In this document: positions 11,447-24,833 of the stretch, in pieces
Numbering within the stretch: the first letter of the stretch is position 1
Layout of the letters: each line of letters starts with the position of its first letter
DNA from: Caenorhabditis elegans
Lineage: Eukaryota; Nematoda; Chromadorea; Rhabditida; Rhabditidae
Reading direction: 5' to 3'
Length of the DNA: 64,000 nt
Assembly (NCBI RefSeq): GCF_000002985.6
Contig: NC_003284.9
Coordinates: forward strand, 4,092,001 to 4,156,000
The notes under the pieces: model-generated
The model's database searches: none
What the model was told of the DNA's origin: nothing
The model's input: only the letters and a program-made list of their open reading frames with translations
Translations under genes and position numbers: made by a program

Positions 11447-12521
11447 TCAAATGCTCGAACTGCGACACCTTTTCACATATACATTATTTTCTTTGCGATT
11501 GTTTCCATTTTCTTCGATTTCGTTTGCATTCTGAACGTGGCCTTTATCTTCTGAAAGATCAGTGACTGGAGTGTTTGCCAATTTACTCAAGCTTGAGTTT
11601 TTCAAGAATACATCCTTGTTCGCATGAAGCCAATCAAAAAAGGCGACTGCCAAAGATTTGAGTTCGGCAATAGTTGTTGGTACTTTGAGAATAATTTCTT
11701 CACCGATCTTGTTCTCATTTAGTCTATCAAACCACTTATTGATATACTCATTGCTCGGTCCCATTCGAGTTAGCAACGACTGGTATAGCACATCCACCAT
11801 TCCTTCAGTGACATCATTTGGCAGTATGTGCTTTGGAATTTTGATAGATATTGATCCTGCTTCCTAAAAATGTTGATAGAATAAGTGTACTTCCAATCTA
11901 ATGTGACGAAAATTGACCTACTTTCTGCGATCCTTCGCCAAGAACCATTTGACACAATCCCTCAAAGATATGTTTCTTTTCGTAGGTTGCGCGAAGCATC
12001 ACCTGGCCCACGAGATAATAAAATCGCAGATTCTGAAAATAAAAAGATAACTTTTATTCTCAATATAAATCAATTTACCCTTTGATTTACAGGAACCTGG
12101 GCAACTTGCAATAAAATGTCCATCGGGTTTTGAGAATCGCCCAATTCTGATTTTCTCTGAAGATGGAACAGGAGATTTATAACTATCAAAAATTAGTTTT
12201 TGACGTTTTAAAATTGTGATCTAATATGTCAAGAAAAATGCACATCAAAATTTAACACACCATTCCAACAGGACACAGTAACTCTTTCATCTCATCAATC
12301 ATATTGTCGAGCAAAAAATCCAGATTTCTGTTGCTTTGCACTAGAATAAAAGGTATTTGATCAACCAAGAATAGACTACTTCCAGAAGGAGTCGAACTTT
12401 GCGAATTGAACATTCTCTTGTTGGAGGAGCTGATAACATTTTTCACAGGCGGATTGGCACCGTCATCTGATTGATCATTTTTTATTGCTGAATTCATAGC
12501 ACCACCAATGTGGTTATCCAT
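11447..12521 (-). CDS. Unrecognised 288-aa protein, probably soluble
   Basis: Four exons (12261-12521, 12079-12156, 11922-12032, 11447-11863), all joined in phase 0, encode 288 residues ending at TGA 11447-11449. There is no signal peptide or membrane segment. The first 50 residues are Ser/Asn-rich and look disordered. Residues about 60-240 look helical and globular, with segments such as LVDQIPFILVQSNRNLDFLL, NLRFYYLVGQVMLRA and FDWLHANKDVF. The tail is acidic and Asn-rich and ends RCRSSSI. An acceptor-like TTATAG lies just upstream of the ATG. I cannot assign a family; the helical middle could be a protein-interaction domain. Confidence 0.82.
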
Positions 12522-14152
12522 TTGATTTATTACCTATAACATTAAAAATTAAATTTGAACTTACAAAAAATATCAGAAAATATAAAGAAGAGGGTCGTCG
12601 ACACGCTCAGCCCGACATTGAATTGTATATAGTTTTATTTTTTGGAGCAGATGTTCCAAAAAAAAGAGCTGACAAATATAAATTCTCATCGTATTGTTGG
12701 GTAAATTGAAAAAATAAGAACATAAACAATTGAAGCAGTTCTTGGTTCGTATATTATTCTTACAAAGGTTTTCGAATTTTTTAATTGGTAATAAGGTATC
12801 AGGTCTCAAAACGATTGATTTAATAGTAAAAATACGTGTACTGTGTACACCTTTGACAAAAAAGTCCTTGTTGTTACAGAGCTTTCTATAATTTTACAAA
12901 GTTTTTTCAAGAAATGGTGGAATATTGAACAAAAAAAAACCGCAGAAATCGGAAACTACAATACTTCTCAAAAGTGCACAGTTTTTCATTAAAATAGGTC
13001 GGTCGTATAGAGACCATGTACCGTATTTCATGAACAATACCTACAAAATTTCGCATCTGTATATTATTATATTTCTCCACAGTAACCATTGCGTAGACGA
13101 AAATATTGATTTCATCAAATTTTACGCGCATGGGCCTTGTCACGCGGATAACAAGTTACTGTGGCTTGTGTTAATTTGCGGTCCAATGTTTTTTTAAAAT
13201 AAAAATATCTTATTTATTTATTCATCAAGGAAACAAAAAGGATATGATAAGAAACATAACCGGTTATGATATTTACACGTGTAGATGAATAAATTAAAAT
13301 AAACTCGGCCCGACAGAGCGCGAGTTTAAGTGAGAGGGAAAGAGATCAGAATTTAGATAATTGACAATCAACAAGCGAAAGGAATTGTGTTGGGGAGAGG
13401 AAAACGCTAGAGTTGCGTACAATGCTATTCCATATTGGCACTACTTGGGAGAAAAAGCTACGACATTTAGGGTTATTAATTTTTATGAGCATCGGACGAC
13501 GAGACGAGTTAGCAAGCGTAACAAAGTCACTGATTTTTGGGAAAATATGATGGAAAGAAAGTAGGTCCGTGAGCTAAGAACAGTTAATGTAACGTGCTGT
13601 TCGCGTGGCGAGACTTTTTTTAAAGAATTTTATAGAATAAAAATGATTTTTTTTAATGAAGATTTTTCGTGCAATAGAATTTTTGCTCCCAATGAATAGA
13701 AATTGAGAATTTCAGAACACACTAAAAAACTGTGCTCTCTGCCTGTGAGGAGCGTGGAGACGCATACATTCAAAAGTGTCCGGTGTGTTTCATCGAGATG
13801 TTCGGAAAAAACCGTGAGCATAGAGATGATATGATCAACGGAGACACTGACAACGAAACAGTCTACGGCACCAAGCCTCGGCATAAGGCAGCGGAGCGGC
13901 GGTCGAACAACGGTGAATAACAGAGCCTTTTCGTATCGTATGATATTTCGCCAGATGGTACCAACCGTCTCAAATAGTGCAGACATCGTTTTGTGGTGGA
14001 GCGGCAGTGGCGAAAAGAAACGAATGGAAATTTGGTTTATACATTTGTGTGAAATGTTTTTCTGTAATAACAAAACGCATGCATTTGATCAATTTGTTTA
14101 CATGAGTTAGGCAACTTGCAGAAAAAACACTGAAGATTTTAATTATTAGAAT
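12522..14152. other. Intergenic, ORFs of doubtful reality
   Basis: Upstream region of the 288-aa protein gene. A minus-strand ORF of 147 codons (13630-14073) overlaps a 62-codon plus-strand ORF (13732-13920) in a somewhat GC-richer patch. Neither has convincing splice or start context. The rest is AT-rich with no clear element. Confidence 0.4.
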
Positions 14153-14420
14153 CTGTTAACGGCAGAGGTGGACGGCAATTTCGGCAATCGCCGGAAAATG
14201 TCAAAATGTTTTGATCCTTGAAGTGAACGTCTTTGGTTAGAAAATGGCCAACTGAATACTAAAAGACAAGGTGAAATCTTCTCACTTTCCGGAATAAATT
14301 TAGATTTGAAAATTGTCGGAAATTTTCATTTTCGGCAATTGCCGGAATTGCCGATCGCCAAAAATTTAAAATCCGGCAATTACCGAAATCGCCGATTTTC
14401 GCGCACCTTTGGACTAACAG
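14153..14420. mobile_element. MITE-like element with CTGTTA termini
   Basis: The ends are inverted. The left end begins CTGTTAACGGCAGAGGTG; the right end read on the minus strand begins CTGTTAGTCCAAAGGTG. Both continue into copies of CGGCAATTTCGGCAAT-like sequence. Tracts of GGCAATTGCCGG type are typical of an abundant C. elegans inverted-repeat family. It is about 268 bp and non-coding. Confidence 0.75.
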
Positions 14421-15487
14421 TTCTAACATAAAAAATTAATTATAAAATGATTGCAAGTAATTCCTTTAAAAGTTTAGTATCTGAAAATGTTTCAAAAAGA
14501 TGCCACTTTAAAACAAGAGGACAAAACAATCAACAGAATAATCAGCATGAAATTCGCACAATTTTCGACGTTTGCACTAAATTTCACTGAACTGTATATT
14601 TTTCTTCGTTTTTTTTTAAATTAAGAACTTAATCCCACGAATGGGAATTTGCATATAAAAACATGATTTACCGTAAATACTAGTTCAATTAATTGAAAAT
14701 TTTTATGAACTGTTTAGTATTTCTCTGGTTGAAAATTAGTGTTTGTGTGCCCCTCACATTTTTGGTGAACTCTTGTGCGAACTCTACCAAACCCACTGAC
14801 ATATTTTATGTTTTGTTCACAGCTCATAAGTTTTTATTGTTATTAGCAATTCACTTGGAACCGCCACCATTCAAACTTTCATAGTTAGGTTCTCATTATT
14901 ACCGCTAACAAAGCACAAAAAAACTCGCAATTCATTGAGATAAACGAGAAAACGTCAAGAGGATCTCATTTCAAATCTCACTAATATACACACGCTTCTC
15001 ATTTTCTCAAACATACAGAGCCTTTGAGTCTGTGAGCATATGTGCCGATGCAAGCAAGCAGCTGTGTTCTTCAAAATGCTTCATCTTCATTTCGCAAGCC
15101 AACTCGATCCGAAACGAACAAAAACTGCTGTCGTTGCTGAATTATTAGACCTTTGTGCGTATTTATTAGTGACGCTTTGGTCCGATCCTTTTTGTTCCTG
15201 GGTCATTTGATCCCTGGTTTCCTTGAGTTCTACGATTGAGCTCACTTTGCACAAGTCCCTTCTAACTCAAAACACATGTTATCAATCCTTTAGGTTTCCG
15301 GTCGAAAGATGAAATCAAAGGTCTTTTTCATGATTTAAATTGTCAAAGATCGCGTCATCCTCCAATTATTTTGCTTTTTCGTCTATCAATTACTAAAACA
15401 CCACTGCTTATCGCCACATGACAGAGTAATTGTAACAATGTGCAACCTATTTTTGTTTCAGGATACCTCTCAGTTGATTTCAAGGAG
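14421..15487. other. Upstream region of the 353-aa membrane protein gene
   Basis: AT-rich DNA. A short ORF starting near 15080 (begins MLHLHFAS) ends at a donor-like GTGCGT, but joining it to the next acceptor at 15461 creates a TGA, so it is not taken as an exon. Confidence 0.45.
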
Positions 15488-18412
15488 ATGCGATGTACGT
15501 CGGTGTCAGCTAGTCTTTTCTTTTTTTATTTATCAATCCGCAATGTATTCACTTATACTGCACATATCGAAGACCCTTCTAGAATAGGTAGGCCTTTTTG
15601 TTTTCAATCGTTGTTCTCAAGCAATGCACCAGCAAAATTGCAACATGTGTGATATCTCGAATCATATGAGAAGCGACACATGTTCATAGGTGTTTTATTG
15701 ATAAATTAGTTGTGGTTCAAAATTTTATAATCGATTCAAACTTTTAAATGAACTGCAATTGTAGGTTTAAAAGTAGCGTATCACCCGTAGAAAAATTTCA
15801 TAGTGAAACGTTCAAATACATTTTTGAAATTTTATCATGGAAAAAAGTGGGGAAAAACTCAATTTTTTCAGTATTTTGGAAGTCTACTAAAATGTTCTAC
15901 TTTTCTAATTTTGACTGAGTTTTAATTGTTATTATTATTTGGACATTCTAGGATTTTGAACCTACAGCTATTCTCCAAATTGCTCAAAAATGTTCACTTT
16001 TTTTTTTGGTAAATATGCCAATTTAAGAAAACTTTGACTGAACATTAAAAAAATTAAAAAAATTATGAGTGATATTGAAAAATGTAAAGTATTGAATGAG
16101 ATTTTCAAAATATGAAACAGTTTGGAGTGTTCTTAAAAGATTTTTTGGCAATGTTTGGTTAACGGAGGTAATCGAAAATGTTTGCCAATTTGATTATTCA
16201 ATAATTCGTCGAATTTCAAATTTTTTGGCAATTCTACAATTGCAAAGTTTTTAAATGTTTGAAAATCGGCATTTTTGGCGATTCACAAGTTGTGCAATTT
16301 TGGCAATTCGGCAAGCATTTTTTTTTGAATTTTTGACAATCTATTTCTGCACTTGCTGAAATTTTCATACTATAAACTCAAGTTCCATTTCCAGAGCTTG
16401 ACATGTTCGACTGGACAGCCGGTGTACGGGTAGCTTATTGTGTTGATTCGCCTCTCCCTGATCTCATTTCTCCTTTCCGCCGGACAATGGCAAAAGTGGT
16501 GACAAAATATTGCCAGAATGCAACTGCTTGCAATCTGAGAAGCTCGTTAGTTTAATTGTGATTGACGACTAGTTAGGCGAGTCAACTTGTTTCAGCCTGA
16601 TTTTTGGTCCGGAGCAAATTGTAATTCTAGAAGGATTTCCCAGGCGGGAATCTTTAACAATACAAATCAAATTTTTCGTTCTCTTGCCACATTCCTCGAA
16701 TCCAAATTTACGCCAACAAAGGCCTTTCTTGCCGAGACAAGTTCTATCAGGTTTGGAAATAATAATAATCATATATGCTCATGTTCAATAAATTTTTTTA
16801 CAGATATTTTACAAAAACATCATCAAGAAATTGCAAATAGGCTAGGATGGCATATCATTGCATATGAAAGGTTATAGTTTCAATTATACTGAAGTAGTTA
16901 AAGGTCAAGTTGCAGATATCCGCGGTTTGACAGTATGACGGAATTCATGAATGTTGCAATCATTCCAATTGTTATAGTTTCATTATCACTAATGGTATTC
17001 CTAGCGTATTGGGTTTCAACGCTGAGGTATGTGCTTCTTTTTTTGGAAAACGTAGAGAGCTAGCCGAAAAAGAGTTATTTTCCGATGTTTTAAAATTTCA
17101 AAAGTTAGGACTTGTGTATTACATGTCCTCATTAAAAATTAAATAAAATGTTCATCCATTACTCCAGTTAATTTGAACTTGATGTGAATTTTTACCCATT
17201 TAGCTTATAAATGATTATTTCCTGAGCCTAAAAATTCAAAATAATGTTACACTTGAAAATTTGCAAAATGTCGGTTATTATAATCAAAACCTAATAAATT
17301 ATGGGAACATTTTTATTTGAGAAGTCATTTTTTTTGTCAATTTATTAATCCTGTACTTGTTGAATTTCCGCATTTTTTTCCTATATTAGTATTGCGTGTA
17401 AGTTTATTATTTAATGTGCGAGTTTGAAAATGAAAACGCGGTAATTATAACAAATTTTCTGAAAATTTTACATATGATATTGAAATAATATATCATATTT
17501 TCATTGACCATAAACTGATTAGCGCTATTAAAAACCCCGACAATAAATTCAGTACTATTTGTAGTTTACGGTAACATGATTTTAGGCCAAATTCCGGATC
17601 CGATACTTGGATGGTAACTGGATCAGCAGGTGGTAAAAACGCCGCTCTCCGAAGAACAATGGAGATTATAGCGGAACAAAATGAGGAGTATGAACGTCAG
17701 GAAAGATACGCCCTGACAAAACATGTTGTTGCAACTTCTGGTCATGAAGGTATCACTACAACAGGAGAGTTATTATTAAATGTGGCGAGGTTTGAACATT
17801 TTCAAGATCACTGAAAAAATACTCTAAAAGTTTGAGGTTATCAATGGCATCTTCACAAGCCCCATCATCTGCTCAATCACCTCAAATATTTATTCAACCT
17901 GGAAGTTCGAGCTCCTCATCTGTCCCGCGAACCTCTATAGTGTCGTTACACGGCGGCAAAGAGCTGCTTCACGTAAAACCTAGGTATTTATTCTTTGCAC
18001 TGGTCATTTCTAAATCTAATACATCATTTCTGACAACGCATTTGTTTTATGAACACCCACCCGTAGTGACGGAAGATTTTTACACTTTCCATCACTTTTT
18101 TGCGCTAAAGAATGAAGGATCCCGGTGATGTAGTGATACGTCCGGGAAAATGATGACAGAGAGAAAGTGCAAGTGTCAAGACAATTGCTAGACGGAAACT
18201 TGATATGTCATAGCTAGCTTTGTTATGCTTGATTTTACAAATAATTCAGGTCAGATAGATCATGCGAACATTAATCTACTTACAGACATTCGCGTCGGCC
18301 ATCTTCAGTGGAGGAAATTAAAAAAGCGAGACGCATGCGCGGTCATCGAAAGTCGGAATCAAAACAGTGGAAATCGGGAAGTCTGATGTTAGCTGGATTT
18401 CGAAGGACATAA
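15488..18412 (+). CDS. Single-pass type I membrane protein, 353 aa
   Basis: Eight exons: 15488-15587, 16395-16545, 16596-16750, 16804-16870, 16916-17026, 17586-17789, 17837-17983, 18286-18412; all phases agree. A TTTGTTTCAG acceptor lies 27 bases before the chosen ATG and looks like a trans-splice site; the frame above it cannot be entered from the nearest upstream ORF. Residues 1-26 form a signal peptide. The extracellular part (about 27-168) has three cysteines (49, 73, 79) and an NAT glycosylation sequon at 75. The membrane helix is about 170-191 (IIPIVIVSLSLMVFLAYWV). The cytosolic tail is long, with a helical Glu/Arg stretch (MEIIAEQNEEYERQERYAL), a Ser/Pro-rich segment and a basic C-terminus. 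The weakest junction is the TTTGAG acceptor before exon 7. Family not recognised; the architecture suggests a receptor or adhesion subunit. Confidence 0.8.
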
Positions 18413-18566
18413 ATCACCACATACACATCAAATAATGATTTCAATTTCATCCATTTTATTATTCAATTGCACAAATTGTTCATGATTTTACGTGTCAGAT
18501 CGTCAAATAGAGTTTAATACAATTATTAGTTGTGATTGATTATCTTCACTTATTAATAATACTGGT

Positions 18567-19410
18567 TTAGCTTCTGTTCTTGTAGCAAGAGGCCACCAAA
18601 ATGTTAATCTCCTCACAAGTTGCTCCTGGAAGGTACATTTTGGCAAATGCACAGTTGCTCGCTACCCAGGCAGGAACATCCTTTACACCGTAAGTCTTGG
18701 AGTAGTGTTCAACCTAAAATTATTCTCATATGATCATATGAACAAATGAACAAAAAAACGGTTGCAGAAATTTTACCTGTTTGCAGTGTTTTGGATCAAG
18801 AATCAATGGGCGTCCTTTGGAGTCGCGTTGGACATCGGAAACAGTTGGTGGAGTGGTAGTGCTGATTTTTTGGGTTTTCACCTTAAAGATTCAATATTAT
18901 CTAGATTAGGCTAATATTATGCGCCTACTTTTTTAGCCATGGGCATCTCGATGCTTTCAGTGGATCGGAAATCCTCATTTTTGCGGTTGATTTTCTCCTC
19001 CTCTGTCTTCCACGGGTACTTGGAAGTTACTGGCTTCTGCAAAAGTTTATATGAGTTTTTAAATTTCTTTTAAAAAGCACGGTGCGGTATTCACCACGAG
19101 GCCCAGAAAACCCCAGAACTCGACCAACCATTTATTTTCTATCTTTCTGGGGAGACAATTTTCAAACTGCTGATCCTTATTCATTTTATAAACGTGACCG
19201 CTTTCTCTTTTAGCAGCCAAGTAGTGAAAAGCACTTTGCGAAAATGAGAAATAACCGAAAAAGCAGAAATACCTTTTTTGGAACAATTCTAATTTCTTCA
19301 TCATCAGAAACCTCGACGCACTTGTACTTCTTAGTCTTGTATGGATTTCCAGATTTTGAATAAGCCTCAGCTACTACAACAAGACAAGCCAAAACAACAA
19401 CTAGCTTCAT
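18567..19410 (-). CDS. Small secreted Cys-containing protein, 165 aa
   Basis: Four exons (19273-19410, 18929-19036, 18777-18881, 18567-18713), all phase 0, encode 165 residues. The signal peptide is MKLVVVLACLVVVAEA, with cleavage likely after Ala16. The mature protein is Lys/Glu/Thr-rich at first, then carries a conserved-looking C-terminal block with spaced cysteines (HCKQ, SNCAF, ATCEE, ASCYKN) that could form two disulphides, plus Cys31 near the N-terminus. It is convergent with the 353-aa membrane protein gene: the stop codons lie about 155 bases apart. A TATA box and a GATA site upstream suggest intestinal expression. Secreted nematode family of unknown function. Confidence 0.88.
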
Positions 19411-19490
19411 GACGAATGACGCACTGCCACTAACTCACACAAGAGCTTCTGATGAGAAAGAAAAGGCGGGATTGGCTAATGCTGACCTAC

Positions 19491-19497
19491 ATTTATA
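19491..19497 (-). promoter_or_regulatory. TATA box of the secreted 165-aa protein gene
   Basis: The minus strand reads GCTTATAAAT about 80 bases upstream of the ATG at 19410, with a GC-rich flank. Confidence 0.6.
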
Positions 19498-19589
19498 AGC
19501 CGCCGGCTTCATGAGGCGTTTCTTTTGTTAAAAACGTGTTGCAACTGGATACGGGCCGGGTTGGTGGAGACGAAAAGCGAAAGAGACAC

Positions 19590-19596
19590 CTTATCA
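19590..19596 (-). promoter_or_regulatory. GATA-factor site TGATAAG
   Basis: The minus strand reads TGATAAG about 95 bases upstream of the TATA box. In C. elegans this extended GATA motif near a TATA box is typical of intestine-specific (ELT-2) promoters; the tissue assignment here is inference. Confidence 0.45.
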
Positions 19597-19599
19597 ATG

Positions 19600-22500
19600 C
19601 CCGAAAACTGTTTTTGCCTATCGGCTGATTAGCCTATGGCTTCGGTGAGAAGGGGGACAAGTCGAGAACAACAGGCGAGAAATAGAAAACGATTGGCCGG
19701 ATTTGTATCCCTGCGCAGCGTGGCAATCAAGGATTACGAAAATTTGCTTGATTTGAAATAATGAAGCAAACCGGTTAGCAGAGATAATATTTTTTCGTCT
19801 CCTGGAGAGAAACATTGCAATATTATTTCCATGAATAACTTTCGTTTAATTTGTGTTTCATTCAATTAAAAATAGTAGAGAGGAATTTCTAAGGGATTGA
19901 AAACTTGGAAATCGATGAATTAATAACGCAACTTGATAGATGTGACAAATTCAATGACAAAAACAGAACTGGCTGAATAGGAGAATTTAGAAAATTTCGA
20001 AAATTGCAATTGTCCTATATAGTAAGTTCAATTTTAAAAAATAGGAACGACGCTGGAAAATTATTTTTTTTAAACAAGCTAAAATTGCCGACTGCCCAAA
20101 ATGTTTGAAACTTTTTGCCAAGATATAACAATTTTGCCAAGATTTGTGTTTAATTAAAATTGGTGTAAATATTAATTTTTGATGTTTAATTGAAACTAAA
20201 CAGTGAAATAACATCTTGAAGCTGAAGTAGCGTCAGTTGGAAAAACCACTCCTATGATAAAATGACCAATTATCGCTTTAAAACTTTTCAAAAAAAATGT
20301 TGAAAACCTTTTATTGGCATTCAAAAAATGGCAATTACTTAATTTGTGAAACTTTTTGAGCGAACTTTAACATTGTTGCATGCTCGAATTCCTAAAGTAA
20401 CAGAATATTAATATTTGAAACAAAAGTATATCATAAAGTTGGAAGACATTTTTTATCGCCTTTCAGAATGTGCAAAAAATTGAGTTATTACCACTTTTTG
20501 AAACAAAATAGAAAACTTTCAAAACGGGTTTGCAGAGTTTTACTGTGATATTTGGTCATTTTGGCACCAGAGGAATGTCAATTTTAATAGTAAATTGTTG
20601 AAAAAATAGTAAATTGTTGAAAATGTTCGGTTGCTCCGCATTGAAGTGAACTCTCTGGGATCAAGTTTACAAAGTGCTCCAATTGTTTTCAACATTTTGA
20701 TTCAAATGTAGATCATAATAAAATTGTCAGTGAATAAAAAGAAAACTAGAATTTTCAGCTTGAAGTAAATGTTTCAAAAGTTAGCTGATCAACATTTTAG
20801 TTGGTTTTAGAAATAAAGTTAAGTTTGAAAAATTCGGAAAATTTTTAGAAGTTGGCAATTTTTTTGTTAATTTTGAAATGGTCAGTTGGTCAAAAGTTGG
20901 AAAACCAGCAATTTTTCCAATAGGCATTTTTTCAATCATTAATCAGAATTATCATGATTCAAGTATACAAATCATTAAAAAACTTTTGTTTTTTGGGTTG
21001 GCTTCGGAAAAAAGAGAAAAGGTAAACACACACAAATCACTATTTTTACTGTGAATAACAATTTCAAAGATTTTTATAAACGTCGACTATCATATGTAGT
21101 CATTTTAACACCATAGAATTGGTTTCAAACAATTTTACTACCCCGGCACAAATTTGCTATTCAAAGACCAAAACTATTTTTTGCGAGACATAGGGTTCGT
21201 TGAAAAAATTATCTTTCTAATTCGTATTTACTTTGTTGTACCTACTTCTACCTTCCATTTCCCATTGCTCAGTCAATATTTTTGTTTCACGGCATCATTC
21301 ATACTAAAAGAGCAACAACATTCCATCCACCACACACCAGCAACACACCTTGACAGTAATTCAAAAAACAACAAGACCTTTCTCGAATTTTTTATTGTCT
21401 CAGGAAAAAGTTCAACTGATCTTTTATGAGTCATTTGTTCATTCTCCGTCACACATTTTTACCCCTTTTTACCTTCGTCCAACTTATTTTTTCAGGATTA
21501 TTTGCCGACCTCTGCAAACAGTTTTCCTAGATTTTGGCCGTTTACTGTGCTCATCTAATGCCAAACCGTGACTCAGTGTTTTGTGCCTGTTATGTGGCTG
21601 CCGTAGTGAGCTGTGATACTATGGAACTTGAAATTTTACTTTTCGGAAAACCAGAATAATATTGGGTTAATGCAATCAAATTTTTTTTTTCATCAAATAT
21701 TGGTTTAATCTTCATTTTTTTCAGGGCTCTAATCTTTTTATTCTCAATTCTAACAGCTCAAAAAAAAATAATTTCAACATTAAAAAAACCCATATCAAGT
21801 ACCTGTAACTCATGACCACTTATTGATATTTTGAACGGTGCTTGTTGTTTACAAAAGGTGCACCATGGGAACGTCATTCTTCCTTTTCAACCCAACAAAA
21901 AAGTTGTGTTTGATTTCCTAACGTCATGAGAAACTGTCAACCTGGATATTTTTGTTTGATTTTTTATCCAACTATTTTTGAAAGTCACATGAAAGAAGTG
22001 CTGCTCTTATTTTCTTCATTATATTTCTCTCGTATTTGTTTTAGTTACCGCGGTTTTCATTTTTTTTGTTTGTTCTATCCAAATGCCACCAGCATTTTAA
22101 ATCGAGTGGCCGATTTCCCTATTCCAAGTGAATTTTCACTAGTTTCGCTATCTAAGTATGGCAAAGTCTATTAAATGTCAAATACTAAGGTACACATCTT
22201 ATCAGTTTGTGTTTTTCCTCAAATGTGTTTTGCGAAATTAGATGCTTCCATAAAATTCACTAACCTTTTAACATGTGATCTTAAAACTTTTTTTTACAGT
22301 AGTTTCTCTAACAGGATTGTGCTCCTTTTTGTGTTGCACTTAAAGGTGGAATATGGAAATAAAACCTGTTCCTGTGCTGCAAAAATGTCCAAATATTAGA
22401 TAAAAACGTCAATTTTTGTTGAGTAAAAAAGCGGTGAAAGCTCAGTTTTCACCAATTTTTTGGAAGTCGTCAATCAAAAAAAATTTTCTTTCACTTTTAG

Positions 22501-23337
22501 GTTTTAACCAGCCGATTTTCTTAGAGGACGCAGCAGACATGAGATATGCACTGTTTATTGCGGATCTTGATCAATGTCTGCTGCACAGTGACAATTAGCA
22601 AAAGGTTTTTCAAAATTTCGTTGCTCTGAATAAGTATCACACTACATAAAATAATTTCCCCACAAAAAGTAACTTTAAGGTGAACTTAAGGTGTGCAATT
22701 AAAAAATTCAAAAATTTTAAAGTAATTTTGTGATAAATAATGTATTAAAAGAAATGTTAACAATTTTTTTCAGTAATTAAAAATTGATCGGAAATTGGAG
22801 TTGCAATCACTATTAGATTCAATACTAATAGGGAAACGACTTGTTTCAGTTCAAATTAAAATTGCATTTTTGTGTGCAAAACTTTACGTTTGCTGGACAT
22901 TCACCGACTCCAATGATCTGTTTCGTCATGCGTGTCAATAAAACGCGTTATCAGTACTCAAAAATAAGTACTCCCAGAATCGAAAACCTATGCAGAAACG
23001 TATTAGCAATTCCAAGTGAACACTCTCGAACTAACACTCAAGTTTTGTTGCACACTCGCACACACAGATCAGAAAGTGTGATCCTTCGTTTTTCTTTCCT
23101 TTTTTCTAAACTTATTCTTAGTTGAAAATCTTGTTTGCGAGCCGCAGGAAAACTGTGCCACCATCTCCTTCCATCTCTTGCACCCAAGTTAATATTTGCA
23201 ATGGTATTTACCCGGGGACACGACTTTTGAGGCGCTTTTATTCATTTTTATTCTTCCGTCCCACTTTCCTATTATCACTTTCATGTCATTACATTTATTA
23301 CATAATTTTCTTTTTAAAAGTTCAATTCCAGGAAAAC
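19600..23337. other. Intergenic, repeat-rich, no gene supported
   Basis: Long AT-rich region. It holds two copies of a dispersed repeat (about 20380-20600 and 21050-21145) and many short ORFs without splice support. An acceptor (ATTCCAG) ends at 23331 just before the next gene, a probable trans-splice site. Confidence 0.5.
20380..20600. repeat. Dispersed repeat copy
   Basis: Contains TTATTACCACTTTTTGAAAC and, about 60 bases on, TGATATTTGGTCATTTTGGC. Related sequence occurs near 21050-21145, 28215-28375, 30250-30400 and 48600-48830. Non-coding. Confidence 0.6.
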
Positions 23338-24833
23338 ATGAATTTCGAGTTCATGCGAACATTGCATGGCTTCATCAACTTTCTCCAAGTTCTGTTCGGG
23401 TTCGCAGCTCTTTTTGCGTGCTCTTTCATCTGGAGAGACACAGATCTCTATTTCCAATTTATTTACAGAGTAAGCAACTATAATCAGTTAAATTTAACGA
23501 ATTACAAAAATATATGTTTAGGGTTTTGGCTGGCAAAGTGTAATTCTTGCGATTCTTTTCTTCACATGGATCTTTGCTCTTATGGTGTTCTTGTCTAACT
23601 TGTTCGATAAGGATGTTGTTGGAACTATTGGAAAAATGAAGGTATCTATTAAATAACTGCTGATTTTTGGTAGATATCTCCCAGAATCTAAGATACATAT
23701 TTGAGCCATTCAACCTCGTGCTCATTGAAAAAAAATATTCGGGTGTTTGAAGTAATCTTACTCAGATCTCTCAAAAATTGGCGATTTGAGAAATATTGAA
23801 AGAAAAAGTAAACAATGAACACTTGTCTGACGCCATAAAAGAATAATTTGAGATAAGGTACTTTTGTAGCAGACGAACCCCAAAAATAGGTCACGGAATT
23901 TTTTAGACTTATTGGAGTACGACTACTACATAAGCACCGAACTATTAAATAGTGACAAATATAATTTACAGATAAAGGTGGAGCAGCAAAATTGTTTCAT
24001 TGCCTGAAAATATTCAAAATGACCCGATGAAACCAGATTTCATGATCAGAATTATTTTAAAGTTGTTTTAGATTAGAGTTCAAAATGTCAATGTCTCAGC
24101 GGCCATAACTTTTCCAAAAATTTATTCCTATATTTCGCAAACTTAATTTTTGTTTTGGTAAATTTTCCAACAGTAAGTACAATCAAGTAACACGATTTAG
24201 GTGCCTATTGACTGAAAATGTGTTTAAATCAACACTGAAACACTTGATGATTTACTGAGACGTGCTTTGCTAAAATTTTTGATTTCAGGTACATTTAGCA
24301 CCTTATTTCAAAAATTTGAAATGTCAAACTTTTGAAAATTTTTTAAAAGTTTGAATCACATGTTGAAAGTGATTAGTTCTGGTCAATTTGGAAGTGTACG
24401 CTTCTGTAGTGCACTGGCTACCTTTTTTGCCGAAAAAAAAAAACATATTTTCCTTGTAAAAATCCTTTTTCCTCAATTTGAAGTATTTTAAAAGAACTGG
24501 CAGAAAATCTTAGTCACTTCTCTCCCCTACAATCTGCTTATCATATTAAACCAATTTTCCAGCTGCTCATCCTTTACGTCATCTGCTTGGCATGTCTTAT
24601 CATCTCAGCTTCTCTCGAATCGTGGTATATTTCAAGGTCTGGAACCACGGGAAAACATCCCGATCACGTTTATCACCCGCGTTTCATAGCTGTAACAGTG
24701 AGTTGATCGTTTTTTTTCGATTATTGAAAATCAACATTAGTGTAAAATGATTAAATGCTATTTTCAGGTCTTCAACTGGCTTCTTGTCGTGTCTTACATT
24801 GTCTTAATATTAGTCACGTTCTTTTTCGTGTAA
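23338..24833 (+). CDS. Four-transmembrane protein, 150 aa
   Basis: Four exons (23338-23469, 23522-23641, 24563-24697, 24768-24833), all phase 0, ending at TAA 24831-24833. Four hydrophobic helices lie at about 11-31, 49-70, 85-103 and 128-149. A loop of about 25 residues after helix 3 is rich in Gly, His and Pro (SGTTGKHPDHVYHPRF). The C-terminus stops right after helix 4. The topology resembles MARVEL-like tetraspan proteins, but I see no diagnostic motif. Splicing of exon 4 to the next downstream acceptor would be out of frame, so this is a separate gene from the one at 25951. Function unknown. Confidence 0.8.

Noticed and set aside
15080-15157. Upstream exon for the 353-aa membrane protein
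   Set aside because: Joining it to the acceptor at 15461 produces a TGA at the junction. The downstream ATG starts a good signal peptide.
23122-23598. 158-codon plus-strand ORF, among the longest in the window
   Set aside because: It overlaps the first exons of the 150-aa tetraspan gene in another frame and reads across a clear GTAAGC donor. The spliced frame is hydrophobic and coherent; this one is a shadow.
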